Positions 6,712 through 7,577 of a DNA stretch of 7,577 nucleotides are shown here, in pieces (positions within the stretch are counted from its first letter, which is position 1; the number at the start of each line of letters is the position of its first letter). The notes below the pieces were generated by a model, which saw only the letters and a program-made list of their open reading frames with translations, ran no database searches and had not been told where the DNA came from. The translations under genes were made by a program, and so were the position numbers. The stretch is taken from assembly GCA_003161205.1 (NCBI GenBank), contig PMOU01000436.1:1-7577 (forward strand). Direction: 5' to 3'. This stretch comes from Actinomycetota bacterium (GTDB taxonomy: Bacteria; Actinomycetota; Actinomycetes; Streptosporangiales; Streptosporangiaceae).

Positions 6712-7107
6712 ATGCCAGCTTCGGTCGGCTATCTCGTCATCGACACCACGGACCCGCTGCTGCTCGCCCCGTTCTGGTGCGCGCTGCTTGGCGTAAAGGT
6801 AGACGCCACGCTCGGCGACGGCCAGTTCGTTGTCTTGTCCCGCGCCAAGGACGGCCTCACGGTCGGCTTCCAGCAGGTGCCGGACGCCAAGACCGGCAAG
6901 AACCGGCTGCACCTGGACCTGGTCGTGGATGACCTCGACGCCGCCACCGCAGAGATCGAGACACTCGGCGGCCGGTGGCTCGAGCCCGGCCGCACCCGGG
7001 AGCTCGAAGCCTTCCGGTGGCGCCTGATGGCTGACCCTGAGGGCAACGAGTTCGACATCGACGTCCTGCCGCCCGATTCGGCGAACTCCAGCCCCGAGCC
7101 ATGCTGA
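6712..7107 (+). CDS. VOC-family (glyoxalase/bleomycin-resistance fold) protein
   Basis: Predicted 131-residue cytoplasmic protein with the paired beta-alpha-beta-beta-beta modules of the vicinal oxygen chelate superfamily, closest in pattern to the Glyoxalase_6 subgroup. Visible signatures are ADPEGNEFDI (107-116) in module 2, NRLHLDLVVDDLDAATAEIETLGGRWL (64-90) at the module junction, and FWCALLGVKV (21-30) in module 1. His67 and Glu113 sit where metal ligands occur in metal-dependent members. The usual early-strand ligand position reads GYLVID (6-11) without His, so metal use is uncertain. VOC proteins of this size may be lyases, epimerases, dioxygenases or drug-binding resistance proteins; the sequence does not decide. 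The ATG follows an AAGGGA ribosome-binding site with a 5-nt spacer, 17 bp after the glycosyltransferase stop, so it is the third gene of the operon. The last residues (SANSSPEPC) look like a disordered tail. Confidence 0.87.
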   Translation: MPASVGYLVIDTTDPLLLAPFWCALLGVKVDATLGDGQFVVLSRAKDGLTVGFQQVPDAKTGKNRLHLDLVVDDLDAATAEIETLGGRWLEPGRTRELEAFRWRLMADPEGNEFDIDVLPPDSANSSPEPC

Positions 7108-7108
7108 G

Positions 7109-7136
7109 CTTGCCTTCCGATCGCCGGATCAGCAAG
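7109..7136 (+). terminator. Possible operon-end hairpin after the VOC gene
   Basis: Directly after the VOC stop codon, CTTGC (7109-7113) pairs with GCAAG (7132-7136), and inside it GATC (7119-7122) pairs with GATC (7127-7130) around a GCCG loop. The bulges are asymmetric and no run of T follows, only the AT-rich stretch AATATTTCAAATTTATG. If it terminates, it is not of the classical E. coli form. Confidence 0.3.
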
Positions 7137-7235
7137 GGGCAATATTTCAAATTTATGCTCTGAGCTATTAGATATTCTCTCCGAAGTCCGAGGCCCACCA
7201 ACTCTGCATGACGCTCTGTCGCCTTGAATCAAGGA

Positions 7236-7319
7236 CTTTTTCAGCCGCAACGTGGCGATCAGGCGCTCCACCGCATTCCTGCTCAGCGGGGCAAGCAGTA
7301 GCGGCCGCCCGATGCGCGG
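7236..7319 (-). pseudogene. Possible relic of a DDE transposase C-terminus
   Basis: Read on the minus strand, 7319-7236 gives PRIGRPLLLAPLSRNAVERL followed by IATLRLKK. The part RNAVERLIATLR has the pattern R-N-x-V-E-R-x-I-x-x-L-K/R seen around the catalytic glutamate near the C-terminus of IS5/IS4-type DDE transposases. Nothing recognisable continues on either side: the usual following Arg-Tyr-Asp-Lys region is absent and the upstream frame runs into unrelated sequence. If real, it is a short decayed fragment. A chance match is quite possible. Confidence 0.22.
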
Positions 7320-7475
7320 CCGAACCGGCGGCAGTGCCGCCGCCAGGCAACTATGTACGCCACGCATGCCAGCACCGCGAGGACCAAGTGCGCCCGGCCA
7401 GGGTGCCGTGCCGACGACGCGGCGCCGATACGGCCCGGTTCATCCGTCCCAGCGCGGAAACGCATCAGTGTGCCG

Positions 7476-7524
7476 GTGACAGGTCACACGAAGCGCGGAA
7501 GCTCCATGAGCGCTGTGCGCTTCG
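7476..7524. repeat. Two adjacent inverted repeats near the right edge
   Basis: GTGAC-AG-GTCAC (7476-7487) is a perfect 5-bp inverted repeat with a 2-bp centre. Two bases later begins CGAAGCGC (7489-7496), matched perfectly by GCGCTTCG (7517-7524) after 20 bp. The first has the compact form of a dimeric-regulator operator, the second of a hairpin. They could belong to the regulatory region of a gene beyond the right edge or to the end of a mobile element; the sequence in view does not decide. Confidence 0.3.
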
Positions 7525-7577
7525 AGCAGCCGGCGTGCCCGTTCCACTAGGCGACGTTTCCGCAGGTCAGAGACACT

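Larger units (their letters stand above)
7108..7577. other. Gene-poor tail with AT-rich patch and hairpins
   Basis: I find no reading frame here with a recognised family, a good ribosome-binding site and the strong third-position GC bias of the neighbouring genes. Positions 7139-7181 are clearly AT-rich, unlike everything else in the window except the padR promoter. Strong hairpins lie at 7327-7341 (GGCGGC-AGT-GCCGCC) and 7302-7322 (CGGCCG on both sides of CCCGATGCG). Short open frames exist: plus strand 7353-7550, 65 codons; and minus strand 7440-7577, 45 codons open from the right edge with only about 26 of 45 codons ending in G or C. I do not call them as genes. Confidence 0.5.

Noticed and set aside
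7283..7465. 60-codon minus-strand ORF with a hydrophobic stretch (LVLAVLACVAYIVAW)
   Set aside because: It looks like a single membrane helix followed by basic residues, but there is no ribosome-binding site and it overlaps hairpin-forming sequence. It is more likely chance or decay.
7353..7550. 65-codon plus-strand ORF, including a nested 14-codon frame from the ATG at 7507
   Set aside because: There is no family resemblance and only weak upstream purines. The nested peptide (MSAVRFEQPACPFH) has GGAAG only 4 nt ahead. I considered a leader or precursor peptide but saw no supporting gene or motif.
7440..7577. Minus-strand frame of 45 codons entering from the right edge
   Set aside because: It is open but has weak third-position GC bias and no recognisable sequence. 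A shorter alternative frame on the same strand ends at 7547-7549. It cannot be judged without the flanking DNA.
1..7577. CRISPR arrays, tRNA or rRNA genes, riboswitches
   Set aside because: I read both strands for regular spaced repeats and cloverleaf-like sequence and saw none.

Overview
The window is very GC-rich, with coding sequence dominated by G or C at third codon positions, frequent GTG starts, and an LAL-type LuxR regulator. This points to a filamentous or other high-GC actinobacterium (Actinomycetota). I cannot name a genus from the sequence.

Layout. (1) Left edge, minus strand: a small PadR-family repressor gene (87-425). Its promoter sits inside an inverted repeat that also covers the likely transcription start. 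(2) 629-3355, minus strand: a 908-residue LAL regulator with an N-terminal ATPase, a long helical middle and a C-terminal LuxR helix-turn-helix. It appears to be transcribed as a leaderless mRNA. (3) 3356-3479: a 124-bp divergent intergenic region with two perfect inverted repeats, one on the regulator side and one on the operon side. (4) 3480-7107, plus strand: a compact three-gene operon. It encodes an SAM-dependent methyltransferase with an N-terminal winged-helix-like domain, then, by a GTGA stop/start overlap, an unusual fusion of an alpha/beta-hydrolase-like domain to a GT-B glycosyltransferase, then, 17 bp later, a small VOC (glyoxalase/bleomycin-resistance fold) protein. (5) 7108-7577: a gene-poor tail with an AT-rich patch, several hairpins and a possible decayed transposase fragment.

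How the genes may work together. The LAL protein, divergent from the operon, is the obvious candidate regulator of the methyltransferase, hydrolase-glycosyltransferase and VOC genes. Methyl transfer, glycosyl transfer and a hydrolase-like domain together suggest decoration or inactivation of a small molecule or lipid. The VOC protein could be a binding/resistance protein or a further enzyme. No scaffold-building enzyme (PKS, NRPS, terpene synthase) and no transporter lies in the window, so the substrate is unknown. The PadR gene points leftwards and probably controls something beyond the left edge as well as itself.

The most distinctive items are the hydrolase-glycosyltransferase fusion with a non-canonical nucleophile elbow, and two promoters with the same leaderless geometry (-10 box, 6 nt, ATG). 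One of these revises the PadR start codon.
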